Shown here: positions 8,244 to 16,734 of the stretch, one piece after another | Position numbering within the stretch: the stretch's first letter is position 1 | Layout of the letters: every line of letters begins with the position of its first letter | Source of the DNA: Candidatus Omnitrophota bacterium | GTDB taxonomy: Bacteria > Omnitrophota > Gorgyraeia > Gygaellales > UBA12090 | NCBI GenBank assembly: GCA_030674475.1 | Contig: JAUSCZ010000035.1 | Span: 138,682-190,996 of the forward strand | Reading direction: 5' to 3' | DNA: 52,315 bases | Program-made: the position numbers and the translations under genes | Notes under the pieces: model-generated | The model's database searches: none | The model's input: only the letters and a program-made list of their open reading frames with translations | What the model was told of the DNA's origin: nothing

Positions 8244-11200
8244 GATACAAATGCTCCTTTAAGGAAGTTCTTCATTGCCGCGTTCTCGTAAGTCGGCCTC
8301 AAACCCAATTTAACCGGTCTCCAGAGCTTCTCCGGGTTAATCCCGCCGTCTTCAGCCTTGGTGAATTTGACAAAGCTTTCCTTGGGCGCGCCGGTAGGAC
8401 AATGCACATCCGGGGCAAAACCCTTGCTGATTACCTGGCCTACAGTATCCTTGCGGACTAAGCTTTCGGTCATTAAGGTTGGCTTAAGCCAGCCACGGGT
8501 GCAACTCTGGTGCGAGCCGAACCTATACATTGCCTGATAGCCGGTGCGGGGGTTTCTGGCCAAGCCGTCCTTATTCTCCAGATGCCCCTGAACCGAGCCA
8601 TAAGTAGCTCCATACATATTAAACCAGGAACGGCTGACAGTTCTAGGTATGCCATAATAATACCTGGCCCGTAAGCATAGCCTAGACAAGCGGTAATTTT
8701 CACTACCCGGTATCTTTTCCCCGTGATAAGGCCGGTCCTCGGGATCAGCATCTACCCAGACATAATCCCCATCTTCAATGCCTAATTCCTTGGCATCCGC
8801 GGGATTGATATCCACATAGCCTTCGCCCACCCAAGGAGTGCGTTTATCTCTGCGGGTAGGGTCGCCAAACGGGCCGAACCAGATAGCGATAATATCCGTA
8901 TCAATAGGGGTGGTATGGGCGCCGTGGCGGTATTTAGGGGTGATATAGACATGGCTCCAGCCATCCTTGCGCAGGGGATGATTAGACTTAAGTAATTCCT
9001 CCGGAGTCATCATCACATTCCTGACCTGGCGCACATCCGTGGACAAATTATCTTTACTTAATCCGTATTGCTCCGGCTGGGCCGGTTTTATGGCCGGATG
9101 GGGTTTAGCTACAATCACATTAGGCTCAAAGATGGTCCCGTCAATCGGCTCGCGGTAAACCGGGAGATTCTCCCCGGCTTCAATAAACTCATCTTCCTCC
9201 CGGTAAAACTCCAGCCTCCCGGTCTTGGTATACCACTTCTTATTCTCATTGGCCTGCTCCCAGCCCATAATCTTAGGATAGGTGCGGCTCATCAATAAGG
9301 CCGGGATACCCTCTTTAGCATCCTTCTCTAATTCCAAGACTTTATAGCCCTTAGCCATTGAGCTGGCGCTCATAATCCTCTGCAGATAGACATCCACCCG
9401 GCCATCATCCACAAACTTCCAGAAATCCGCGAAACGATTATCGTTAAGCAGACGGGATAAGGCCTTGGCCACTCCGGAGTATATCTCCATATCCGACCTG
9501 GTATCATGCAGACGTTTCAGGGGCGTAGTCGGATACATCTGCAGGAAGGGATTGGTTACCGCAGCCGTGGCATCCGGGTATTTAAACTCGGCCCAGGAAT
9601 CCACGGGAAAAACCACATCCGCGTATTCGCAGGAAGCGGTCCACCACCAGTCGCTGACGGTGATCATATCTATCTTAGGTAAAGTGTTAATTACCATATC
9701 ATAATGGCCTTTAAGGTTGCCTAAAATAGAATTGGCATTGGCAAACATCAGAGACTTGGTCGGGGTAGGCATATGGGACTTGCCGGTAAAAAGCTTGTTG
9801 CCTATTCTTAGCGGCTGGTCGCCGTGATTGTAATAATGCGCGGACTCAAATTTAAAATACTGCCTGACCTTGGCGGGCTTAGACTCGTCTAACTCGGGAT
9901 TAAAAGGATCCTCGCTGATGTATTGGCCGATCCCGTCAAAATAGGCCACCCGGTAATTACCGGCAAAACTTCCGATATTTCCGCCGTGGGTGCCGATGTT
10001 ACGGGTAAGAGAGCAGACCAAAAAGATTGCCCTGTCCTTGAGGTCATTATTAAAGAAATGGTTCGGGCCCATCCCTACGGCGATCAGGGTTTTGCCCTTA
10101 TTTTCCGCTATCTGGCGGGCCAGACTGATTATCGCCTCTTTAGGGGCCCAGGTTATCTTGGAAACAGTCTCCGGGTCAAAATTATCCTTAATATATTGGG
10201 AAAGGATGCTGTATACAGTCCTGACCTTTAGCTTATTACCTTTGATGTCAACAACCTCATACTCATCCGCGTCCAGAACCGGTTTTACGCCCTTTTCAAC
10301 AAAATACTTCCCAACCTCATCACGGGTAACCGCTCCAAGGGCATTCTTGTCCTTATCCCAGACCACAAAACTGCCGAATTCATTCAAAAGCTCCTGAGAT
10401 ATATGCTGCTGGCCTCCCTGCTTTATGGGAGCAGGGGGTTTTTCACCCTTATTGACAATCTTAACTTCCCGGGCACCTTGCGGCGGCTTAAAATCCGCGA
10501 AGACCTCTTCCGCCCGCAGGAGCTTTAAGGTATCCATCCGGACTAAAAAGGGCAGATCAGTGGAGCTGGCAACATATTCCTCATCATAAAGTTTTTCCTG
10601 AATAATGACATTAGCCAAACCCAGAGCAAAGGCCGGGTCGCTACCGGGACGGATAATCACCACCTCGTCGGATTTGGAGGCAACCGAGGAATATTCCACG
10701 GTTACTGATATAACTTTAGCCCCCTTAACCCTGGCTTCCGTAAGCCAGTGGCCGTCGGGCATCTTGGTGGAGATCCAGTTCATACCCCAAGGAATAATCA
10801 ATTTGGAGTTCTCGGCATCTACGAGGTCAAAGTCAATAGTCTGCTGTCCGGTAACCATAGGATGCCCAGGCGGGAGGTCAGTATGCCAGGAATAATTATC
10901 CCAGCCCTTGGCTCCCACTGCCTCATCAGGAGAGAGTCCGCGAATATGGGAATCTAAGATAGCCATAGAGTTCGCCGTGCGATACATCCCCAGGAGCCGG
11001 GTTATCCCTAAGAGGGGCATGCCCCCACGAAACTTTAAAGCCTGAACCCCCGCGCCCTTCATCGCCTCAATCATCGCCGGGTCATAACCTTGTTGAGTAA
11101 GCAAGGCCTTGCCGCTGTCGCCGGAATAAGTGGTGGCGATATTGATTAAACCCTTAGCCGCGATCTCAAATATTTCATCCCAGGAAACCTTGACAAAATT

Positions 11201-11695
11201 CTCTTTACCGCGCTGGAGGTATTCTGAAGACGGCTTTCCGTCTACGCCTCGGGGGAATCCCGCCTCTACCCACTTCTTAAAGCCCTCCCGGACCATCGGG
11301 TATTTGACCCTGCGCGGGCCGTAAACCCTGCGGTTTAAAACCAATCCCTTATTGCACAACCTGGGCTCCCAACGGTGAGAAGCCTGATTGCCGTAAACAT
11401 CCTTGGCCTTGCCATAGCCGTAGCTTGGTCCGATTCTGGTAATAATATCGTTCTTGACATAGGCCCTAAGTAGGCAGTTATGGGTATCATTGGGGGCGCA
11501 GAGGAAATGAAAGGTGGAATCAAACTTAAATTGGCTGCGGTAGATTTTTTCCCAATCCCGGTTAGGATAGAACTCCAGAGGATTATCCACCTCCGGGATA
11601 AACTTTAAAGCCGCCAGCAATGGTTTGCTCGCGGCTAGACCGGCAATAGAAATTAAGGAAGCTTTTAAAAATTGCTTACGGGTAAGCTTTTTCAT
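8240..11695 (-). CDS. NxrA/NarG-type molybdopterin catalytic subunit (type II DMSO reductase family)
   Basis: 1151 aa; RDWEKIYRSQFKFDSTFHFLCAPNDTHNCLLRAYVKN; candidate Mo-ligand region NYSWHTDLPPGHPMVTG; RK-type Tat-like leader; C-terminus CPTGAPKESFVKFTKAEDGG...LWRPVKLGLRPTYE. Confidence 0.9.
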   Translation of the reverse strand: MKKLTRKQFLKASLISIAGLAASKPLLAALKFIPEVDNPLEFYPNRDWEKIYRSQFKFDSTFHFLCAPNDTHNCLLRAYVKNDIITRIGPSYGYGKAKDVYGNQASHRWEPRLCNKGLVLNRRVYGPRRVKYPMVREGFKKWVEAGFPRGVDGKPSSEYLQRGKENFVKVSWDEIFEIAAKGLINIATTYSGDSGKALLTQQGYDPAMIEAMKGAGVQALKFRGGMPLLGITRLLGMYRTANSMAILDSHIRGLSPDEAVGAKGWDNYSWHTDLPPGHPMVTGQQTIDFDLVDAENSKLIIPWGMNWISTKMPDGHWLTEARVKGAKVISVTVEYSSVASKSDEVVIIRPGSDPAFALGLANVIIQEKLYDEEYVASSTDLPFLVRMDTLKLLRAEEVFADFKPPQGAREVKIVNKGEKPPAPIKQGGQQHISQELLNEFGSFVVWDKDKNALGAVTRDEVGKYFVEKGVKPVLDADEYEVVDIKGNKLKVRTVYSILSQYIKDNFDPETVSKITWAPKEAIISLARQIAENKGKTLIAVGMGPNHFFNNDLKDRAIFLVCSLTRNIGTHGGNIGSFAGNYRVAYFDGIGQYISEDPFNPELDESKPAKVRQYFKFESAHYYNHGDQPLRIGNKLFTGKSHMPTPTKSLMFANANSILGNLKGHYDMVINTLPKIDMITVSDWWWTASCEYADVVFPVDSWAEFKYPDATAAVTNPFLQMYPTTPLKRLHDTRSDMEIYSGVAKALSRLLNDNRFADFWKFVDDGRVDVYLQRIMSASSMAKGYKVLELEKDAKEGIPALLMSRTYPKIMGWEQANENKKWYTKTGRLEFYREEDEFIEAGENLPVYREPIDGTIFEPNVIVAKPHPAIKPAQPEQYGLSKDNLSTDVRQVRNVMMTPEELLKSNHPLRKDGWSHVYITPKYRHGAHTTPIDTDIIAIWFGPFGDPTRRDKRTPWVGEGYVDINPADAKELGIEDGDYVWVDADPEDRPYHGEKIPGSENYRLSRLCLRARYYYGIPRTVSRSWFNMYGATYGSVQGHLENKDGLARNPRTGYQAMYRFGSHQSCTRGWLKPTLMTESLVRKDTVGQVISKGFAPDVHCPTGAPKESFVKFTKAEDGGINPEKLWRPVKLGLRPTYENAAMKNFLKGAFVS

Positions 11696-11697
11696 AG

Positions 11698-11758
11698 TTC
11701 GACTCGCTTTGCTTGCTCACTATGATCCTGAGCAAATGAAATGCGTCGAAGGATCATG
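11698..11758. repeat. Two adjoining stem-loop repeats in the 5' leader of the NxrA-like gene (ATAGTTCGACTCG...GCTCACTAT and ATGATCCTGAG...TCGAAGGATCAT)
   Basis: Visible inverted repeats resembling widespread TTCGACTCGCT..GGATC elements. Confidence 0.6.
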
Positions 11759-11779
11759 TTTTACTTTTAATTATTTATA

Positions 11780-11795
11780 TGTGAATATTTTCACA
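11780..11795. promoter_or_regulatory. CRP/FNR-family operator candidate TGTGA-ATATTT-TCACA upstream of the NxrA-like gene
   Basis: Exact match to the TGTGA-N6-TCACA palindrome, about 85-100 bp upstream of the ATG at 11695. Confidence 0.6.
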
Positions 11796-11871
11796 TCAAC
11801 CTGAATAAAAAAAGTAGTAAGCGCGTGAGGCTTGCCTTCTAATCATTACATAAATAATTATAGCCAAAATG

Positions 11872-11889
11872 AAAATCTTGTCAAGATTT
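11872..11889. terminator. Short hairpin AAAATCTTG-T-CAAGATTTT directly after the phosphoribosyltransferase stop
   Basis: Inverted repeat flanked by an A/T run. Confidence 0.35.
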
Positions 11890-11891
11890 TT

Positions 11892-12605
11892 TTATAATTT
11901 GTTACGCGAAGCAAGGCTCTTTCTTCTTTGGGCTTCTTCTCGAAGTATTTTTATCACCTCGACATCTTCCACCTGGAGAAACTCATTATAAAATTGGCTG
12001 ATGGCTCCAAAAAAAGCCGGCGCCCGAAGGCAGATTATTTCATCCGCGTATTCGCTTAATCTTTCTATTGTATCCGGCGGCCCTACCGGTAAAGCCGCGA
12101 TCAGCTTTTGGGGAGATTCCTGAGCCATGGTCAAAAGGGCGGACTCAATAGTAGCTCCGGTAGCCACGCCGTCATCAACCACTATCGCGGTCTTTCCTTT
12201 TAAGGAAATCTTAGGAATAATCTTACGGTATTCCAGAGCCCGAAGTTTAATCAAAGAAAGCTGTGTATTCTTTTCCTGCTCAAGATAGGCGCTGTCTACG
12301 CCAAGAGAATTCACCAGATCCTTATTACTACACGCCTTTCCTTCTTCGCCGATAGCTCCTATCGCCAGTTCCGGATTGCCCGGCGCTCCGAGTTTACGGG
12401 AAAAGACAACATCTAAAGCGCAGTTGAGCCTAAACGAAATTTCCCGGGCTATGACTATTCCTCCGCGGGGGATTCCCAGAACTACCGCGTCCTCTGCCCT
12501 TATACCTTTTAACTCCCGCCTCAGGAGCCTTCCCGCCTCACTACGATTCTGAAAAGGCTCGCTACTATGAGCGATAATTCTTATTTTTCCCATAAAAACT
12601 CCCAC
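11892..12605 (-). CDS. Phosphoribosyltransferase family protein
   Basis: AIVVDDGVATGATIESAL is a PRPP-binding loop; VVFSRKLGAPGNPELAIGAIGEEG is typical of stand-alone PRTase proteins. Confidence 0.85.
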   Translation of the reverse strand: MGVFMGKIRIIAHSSEPFQNRSEAGRLLRRELKGIRAEDAVVLGIPRGGIVIAREISFRLNCALDVVFSRKLGAPGNPELAIGAIGEEGKACSNKDLVNSLGVDSAYLEQEKNTQLSLIKLRALEYRKIIPKISLKGKTAIVVDDGVATGATIESALLTMAQESPQKLIAALPVGPPDTIERLSEYADEIICLRAPAFFGAISQFYNEFLQVEDVEVIKILREEAQRRKSLASRNKL

Positions 12606-12606
12606 A

Positions 12607-12661
12607 ATAATTAGGGACAGACACTGTTTTCTCTAAAATAATGGTGTCTGTCCTTAATTAT
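12607..12661. repeat. Inverted repeat ATAATTAGGGACAGACAC...GTGTCTGTCCTTAATTAT (18-nt arms, 1 mismatch)
   Basis: Arms compared base by base. Confidence 0.9.
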
Positions 12662-12720
12662 CTAATTATTGTTTATTTATCCAGCCGTAATGTCTATTGT
12701 CCGGGTCTGACCCCTTTACT

Positions 12721-13575
12721 TTATTCGATGGGCGGTTGCGCGTTCTGAGTAACTACAACCGCGGCCTCTGGTTTTGGGATAACCGCCTCCGGCTCTACCG
12801 GCGGCAGGACTTTAAGTTTTTCTATAGGGATATCTCTTAACTTGGAGCGCATATCCGCGATCACTTCTTCTATGCCTTCTTCCATAAGCCCAACAAAACT
12901 ATTCATATTCTTTCCCCAGTTACGATAAAGCCCCTGGATGACTATTTTTTCTTTATTTAAGTCATAAGACCACACTATCTGCGCGGTATCTATTTTCTTT
13001 AGATAAAGCGATATTCCTAATTTTTTGTAAGATGAGCCGGCCGGTAAGCCCAAACACCAAAGCGCCGGCCCCAGGAAAGAAATTCCGTAAGAATAGGTCT
13101 TTCCTTCATAAAGCGTGGAGTAGATATCGCCGCTTAAAATCAAATCCGCTTTTGATTCCAGGGGAGTATGGGTAATGATAACGCTATCAAACAAGCCGCT
13201 TTTTTTCACCCCGTCCGCGGTTATCTTCAGCAGGTTTTCGCTCATATTAAATTCAACCTCATCCTGGACATTAAACATCCGGGCCTGATCCGGACGCTCA
13301 TAGCGAATAGTGCCGTAAGGAACTAAGGGAATCAAATACTTATACACACTGCCGTAGCTTTTCGCCTCCCCCCTTTTCTCGGCAAAAGGCACGACCGCGA
13401 TATTAAGCTTGTTCATTTCTTCCCGCTGAGTGAGCTTCCCTTTTAAAACCTTATCTGAAGAAGAAACTCCTGTAGCAGTTTTAGCTATTGTCGCGCATCC
13501 GGCGAAAGAAAATAAAATCAAAAGGCATAAAGCCTTTAAATTTCCCTGAAAAAATACCTCGCGATTTTTCATCAT
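12721..13575 (-). CDS. Predicted lipoprotein of unknown function
   Basis: LCLLILFSFAGCATIAK lipobox; NIAVVPFAEKRG; C-terminal Pro/Glu-rich tail. Confidence 0.6.
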   Translation of the reverse strand: MMKNREVFFQGNLKALCLLILFSFAGCATIAKTATGVSSSDKVLKGKLTQREEMNKLNIAVVPFAEKRGEAKSYGSVYKYLIPLVPYGTIRYERPDQARMFNVQDEVEFNMSENLLKITADGVKKSGLFDSVIITHTPLESKADLILSGDIYSTLYEGKTYSYGISFLGPALWCLGLPAGSSYKKLGISLYLKKIDTAQIVWSYDLNKEKIVIQGLYRNWGKNMNSFVGLMEEGIEEVIADMRSKLRDIPIEKLKVLPPVEPEAVIPKPEAAVVVTQNAQPPIE

Positions 13576-13805
13576 TCTTCTATGTTTCCTATGGCTTGTC
13601 CGACATTCACGTTTTGGCCTTCAGGGGCAAGTATCTCAGTCAACTTTCCCGAAACCGGACTGGGTAGATTAAAAGTGGCTTTATCCGTGGTAAACTCAAC
13701 CAAATCTTCCCCTTTTTTCACCGCTTGGCCGGCCTGAAAATACCAATAGGACACTACCGCCTTGGTTATCCCTTCGCCTAATTCCGGCAATATAATCTTA
13801 GTCAT
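13572..13805 (-). CDS. Free-standing biotinyl/lipoyl-domain protein (E2-type lipoyl domain, 77 aa)
   Basis: MTKIILPELGEGITKAVVSYWYFQAGQAVKKGEDLVEFTTDKATFNLPSPVSGKL: DKA lipoylation motif and no catalytic domain. Confidence 0.88.
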   Translation of the reverse strand: MTKIILPELGEGITKAVVSYWYFQAGQAVKKGEDLVEFTTDKATFNLPSPVSGKLTEILAPEGQNVNVGQAIGNIEE

Positions 13806-13809
13806 AAAA

Positions 13810-14460
13810 TTATCCTCCGCGCGTAAAAACCTGTTTAAATTTATCGGCTAATTTTATCTTAATTTCGCTAACATTCAAATCATTAGAATGTATGAATCGC
13901 GCCATTGATGTCATTATTATATCCTGGCCGCAGGGCCTAATCAAGGAAAATAAATCTAAATTACAATTTATGTTTAAGCTTACGCCGTGATAGGCTACCC
14001 AATTCTTAACCGCGATTCCGATTGAGGCAATCTTCTTTTGCTCTACCCAGACTCCGGTTGAGCCTTCTAAGGCCGTTGCCTTGATCCGGTAATCATTAAG
14101 CAGGGATATAACCGCCTTTTCCATATTCCTTAAGAATAAACCGATATCCCTTCCCAGGTAGCGCAGGTTGAAAACCGGATAAACCACTAATTGCCCCGGC
14201 AGGTGCAAAGTTACATCTCCTCCGCGATTAGTAGCAACAACTTCAATTCCTAAAGACTTTAATTGCTCGCCAGGCTTAAGCACATTTTCTTTTTTCGCGC
14301 TTCTTCCTAAGGTAATCACCGGACTATGCTCACAGAATATCAGGACACCCTTTCTTTTTCCCGAGGCGATTTCATTTACTGAATCCTGTTGCCAAGAAAA
14401 ACCATCCTGATAAGCAATCAGGCCTAAATCCAACACCTCAAAGTCAAATCCCAAAGACAT
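13810..14460 (-). CDS. lipB: Octanoyltransferase LipB
   Basis: GRSAKKENVL, NRGGDVTLHLPGQLVVYPVFNL, KIASIGIAVKNWVAYHGVSLNIN. Start placed at Met9 because the ORF track N-terminus lies in a repeat. Confidence 0.88.
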   Translation of the reverse strand: MSLGFDFEVLDLGLIAYQDGFSWQQDSVNEIASGKRKGVLIFCEHSPVITLGRSAKKENVLKPGEQLKSLGIEVVATNRGGDVTLHLPGQLVVYPVFNLRYLGRDIGLFLRNMEKAVISLLNDYRIKATALEGSTGVWVEQKKIASIGIAVKNWVAYHGVSLNINCNLDLFSLIRPCGQDIIMTSMARFIHSNDLNVSEIKIKLADKFKQVFTRGG

Positions 14461-14467
14461 TGGTTTA

Positions 14468-14540
14468 AAAAAATAGGGACACATCCCATTTTTATGGGTC
14501 TATCATCGCTCAAGAAAAATGGGATGTGTCCCTATTTTTT
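14468..14540. repeat. Perfect 26-nt inverted repeat AAAAAATAGGGACACATCCCATTTTT / AAAAATGGGATGTGTCCCTATTTTTT with 21-nt loop
   Basis: Arms 14468-14493 and 14515-14540 are exact reverse complements. Confidence 0.95.
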
Positions 14541-15818
14541 AAGGGCTTCAGCTATCGCCTCGGAGATAGTAGGATGGGCAAAGATGGTGTCCCGGACCTG
14601 GGCTAATTTCATCCGATTATTCAAGGCTAAGGTTAGCACATGAATAAGCTCCGAGGCTTTTGGCCCGATAATTGAGGCGCCCAGCAGGAAATCGTCCTTA
14701 TCGGAGATAATCTTGACAAATCCCTCCACCTCATCCAGGACATAACTCATTCCTAAACTCCGAAAGTCAAACTTTTTAATTATTATTTCGCCAAAATTAG
14801 CGGCCGCGTCTTCTTCACTCAGGCCCACCACGGCAATCTCAGGATTGGTAAATATGGCTGAAGGCACTGCCCGGTAATTTGTTTTCTCTTTATCGGCGCC
14901 AAACATATTTTTTACCGCCAGCCGGCCTTCGTAGCTGGCTATATGGGCCAAAAGATAGCCACCGGTACAATCGCCGGCGGAATAAATATTAGGGATACTG
15001 GTCTGAAGATACTCATTAACCAAAATCCGATTGCGTTCTTTTTTGACCTCAACACTACCTAAGCAATCGCTATGAGGGGCCCGGCCTACGCAGAGTAAAA
15101 TTTTATCGTAAGCGCCAAAATCCAAAGTCGTGGCATCGGTATTCAGGGATATTTTAACCCCTTTCTTCTTTAAAATTATTTCTAATTTCTTAGCCACCTC
15201 TCTGTCTATCCCCGGCAGAAGTCCGGGAGTAAGTTCAACCACCTCAACCTGTGAGCCTAAAGAGCTGAATATCTCGGCAAACTCACAACCGATTACTCCG
15301 CCGCCGATAATCAAAAGCTTGCCTGGGACATTAGAAAGCTCTAAGGCCTCGGTACTGGAAATTATCTTTATCCCGTCAAATTTTATCTTGGGCAGTTCTA
15401 TCGGCCTTGAACCGGTAGCGATAAGTATATACTTGGCCTCTAAAACGCTTCCCTCAATCTTGACCTGATTAGGATTAATCAGCTCGGCAGGACTTTTAAA
15501 GAAATCAATTTTCCGGGATTTCAGACGAAATTCCAGGCCGCTTCTTAACTGGGAGTTTATTTCTTTTACCCTTTGATTAAGGCGGATTAAGTCTATATCT
15601 ATCTGGCTGCAATTTATTCCGAATTTTCCGGATTTTTTGAATTGGGAAAATAGCTTAGTGGTGTTAAGGATGGTTTTAGTGGGAATACAGCCGTAATTCA
15701 GACAGGTGCCGCCTAAAAGGTCTCTATCTATCAACGCGGCTTTAAAGCCTTTTTGCGAGGCGTATTCAGCCGCGCTGAAACCCGCCCAGCCGGCGCCGAT
15801 TACTATTAAATCATACAT
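14532..15818 (-). CDS. lpd: Dihydrolipoyl dehydrogenase
   Basis: GGTCLNYGCIPTK redox motif; two GxGxxG nucleotide-binding sites; HAHPT-like C-terminus (FAHPTISE). Confidence 0.92.
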   Translation of the reverse strand: MYDLIVIGAGWAGFSAAEYASQKGFKAALIDRDLLGGTCLNYGCIPTKTILNTTKLFSQFKKSGKFGINCSQIDIDLIRLNQRVKEINSQLRSGLEFRLKSRKIDFFKSPAELINPNQVKIEGSVLEAKYILIATGSRPIELPKIKFDGIKIISSTEALELSNVPGKLLIIGGGVIGCEFAEIFSSLGSQVEVVELTPGLLPGIDREVAKKLEIILKKKGVKISLNTDATTLDFGAYDKILLCVGRAPHSDCLGSVEVKKERNRILVNEYLQTSIPNIYSAGDCTGGYLLAHIASYEGRLAVKNMFGADKEKTNYRAVPSAIFTNPEIAVVGLSEEDAAANFGEIIIKKFDFRSLGMSYVLDEVEGFVKIISDKDDFLLGASIIGPKASELIHVLTLALNNRMKLAQVRDTIFAHPTISEAIAEALKK

Positions 15819-16734
15819 TGAGACTGGCCAGTTGACCGCGAATAGATTCCGCTGAATCTAATAATTGTTTTTTCTCGTGCTCACTCAACTCTATTTCAAT
15901 TACCTCTTCTATGCCTTGTTTTCCTACTCTGGCCGGGACTCCCAGATACAAATCTTTTATAGTATACTGTCCATCTAAATAAGCGCATACTCCAAGGACG
16001 CGCTTTTGATCCTTAGTTATTGCCTCGATGATATCGCAGGCGGCGGCGGCCGGGCCGTAATAAGCGCTGCCTGAACCCAGATGGGCTACAATAGAAGCTC
16101 CTCTTTCCACTGTTTCCCGGGCCAATTTGGCAATTATCCCCTCACCGACAAGCCGCCCTATCCGCACCCCCGAAACCTGGGTTTGATTAGGCGCGGGCAC
16201 CATAGCCTGTCCGTGGCTTCCGATCACCACCGCCTCAATACTGGTAACCGGCACTTTCAACTCCTCGTGAATAAGGTTAGCGAATCTGGCCGAATCCAGG
16301 CTTACCCCCATTCCAAATACCTGGTTTTTAGGAAATCCGGTTATCCTGGCAGTCAGGCAAGTCATTAAGTCTACCGGATTAGTTATCACCAAAACTATTT
16401 TTCCAGAAGCGTATTCCTTGATTTTCAAAGAAATATCCTTAATAATCTCGGAATTCTTTTTTAAAAGGTCATCCCGGCTCATTCCCGGTTTGCGGGCCAG
16501 GCCGGCAGTAAGAACAATTATATCCCTGTCCTTTAAAAGAGAAAAGTCTTCGCTTCCTTTAATAACGCAGTCCTGCTTTAACACGCTGGCGCAATCTTCT
16601 AAATCCAGGGCCTTTCCCTTGGCCAGCCCCTTTACCACATCCAAAAGTAACACATCAACCGGGCCTTCTTTAATCAAAAACGCCGCTATCTGGCCGCCGA
16701 CATTCCCGGCTCCGATTATCGCAATCTTTTGCAT
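15811..16734 (-). CDS. mdh: Malate dehydrogenase (LDH-like type)
   Basis: IIGAGNVGG; TAGLARKPGMSRDDLL; VITNPVD; VIGSHGQAMVP. Confidence 0.9.
   Translation of the reverse strand: MQKIAIIGAGNVGGQIAAFLIKEGPVDVLLLDVVKGLAKGKALDLEDCASVLKQDCVIKGSEDFSLLKDRDIIVLTAGLARKPGMSRDDLLKKNSEIIKDISLKIKEYASGKIVLVITNPVDLMTCLTARITGFPKNQVFGMGVSLDSARFANLIHEELKVPVTSIEAVVIGSHGQAMVPAPNQTQVSGVRIGRLVGEGIIAKLARETVERGASIVAHLGSGSAYYGPAAAACDIIEAITKDQKRVLGVCAYLDGQYTIKDLYLGVPARVGKQGIEEVIEIELSEHEKKQLLDSAESIRGQLASLNV

Noticed and set aside
7098-11695. Assigning the organism as a nitrite oxidiser or nitrate reducer
   Set aside because: Type II DMSO-reductase-family sequence alone does not fix substrate or direction; family-level call only.
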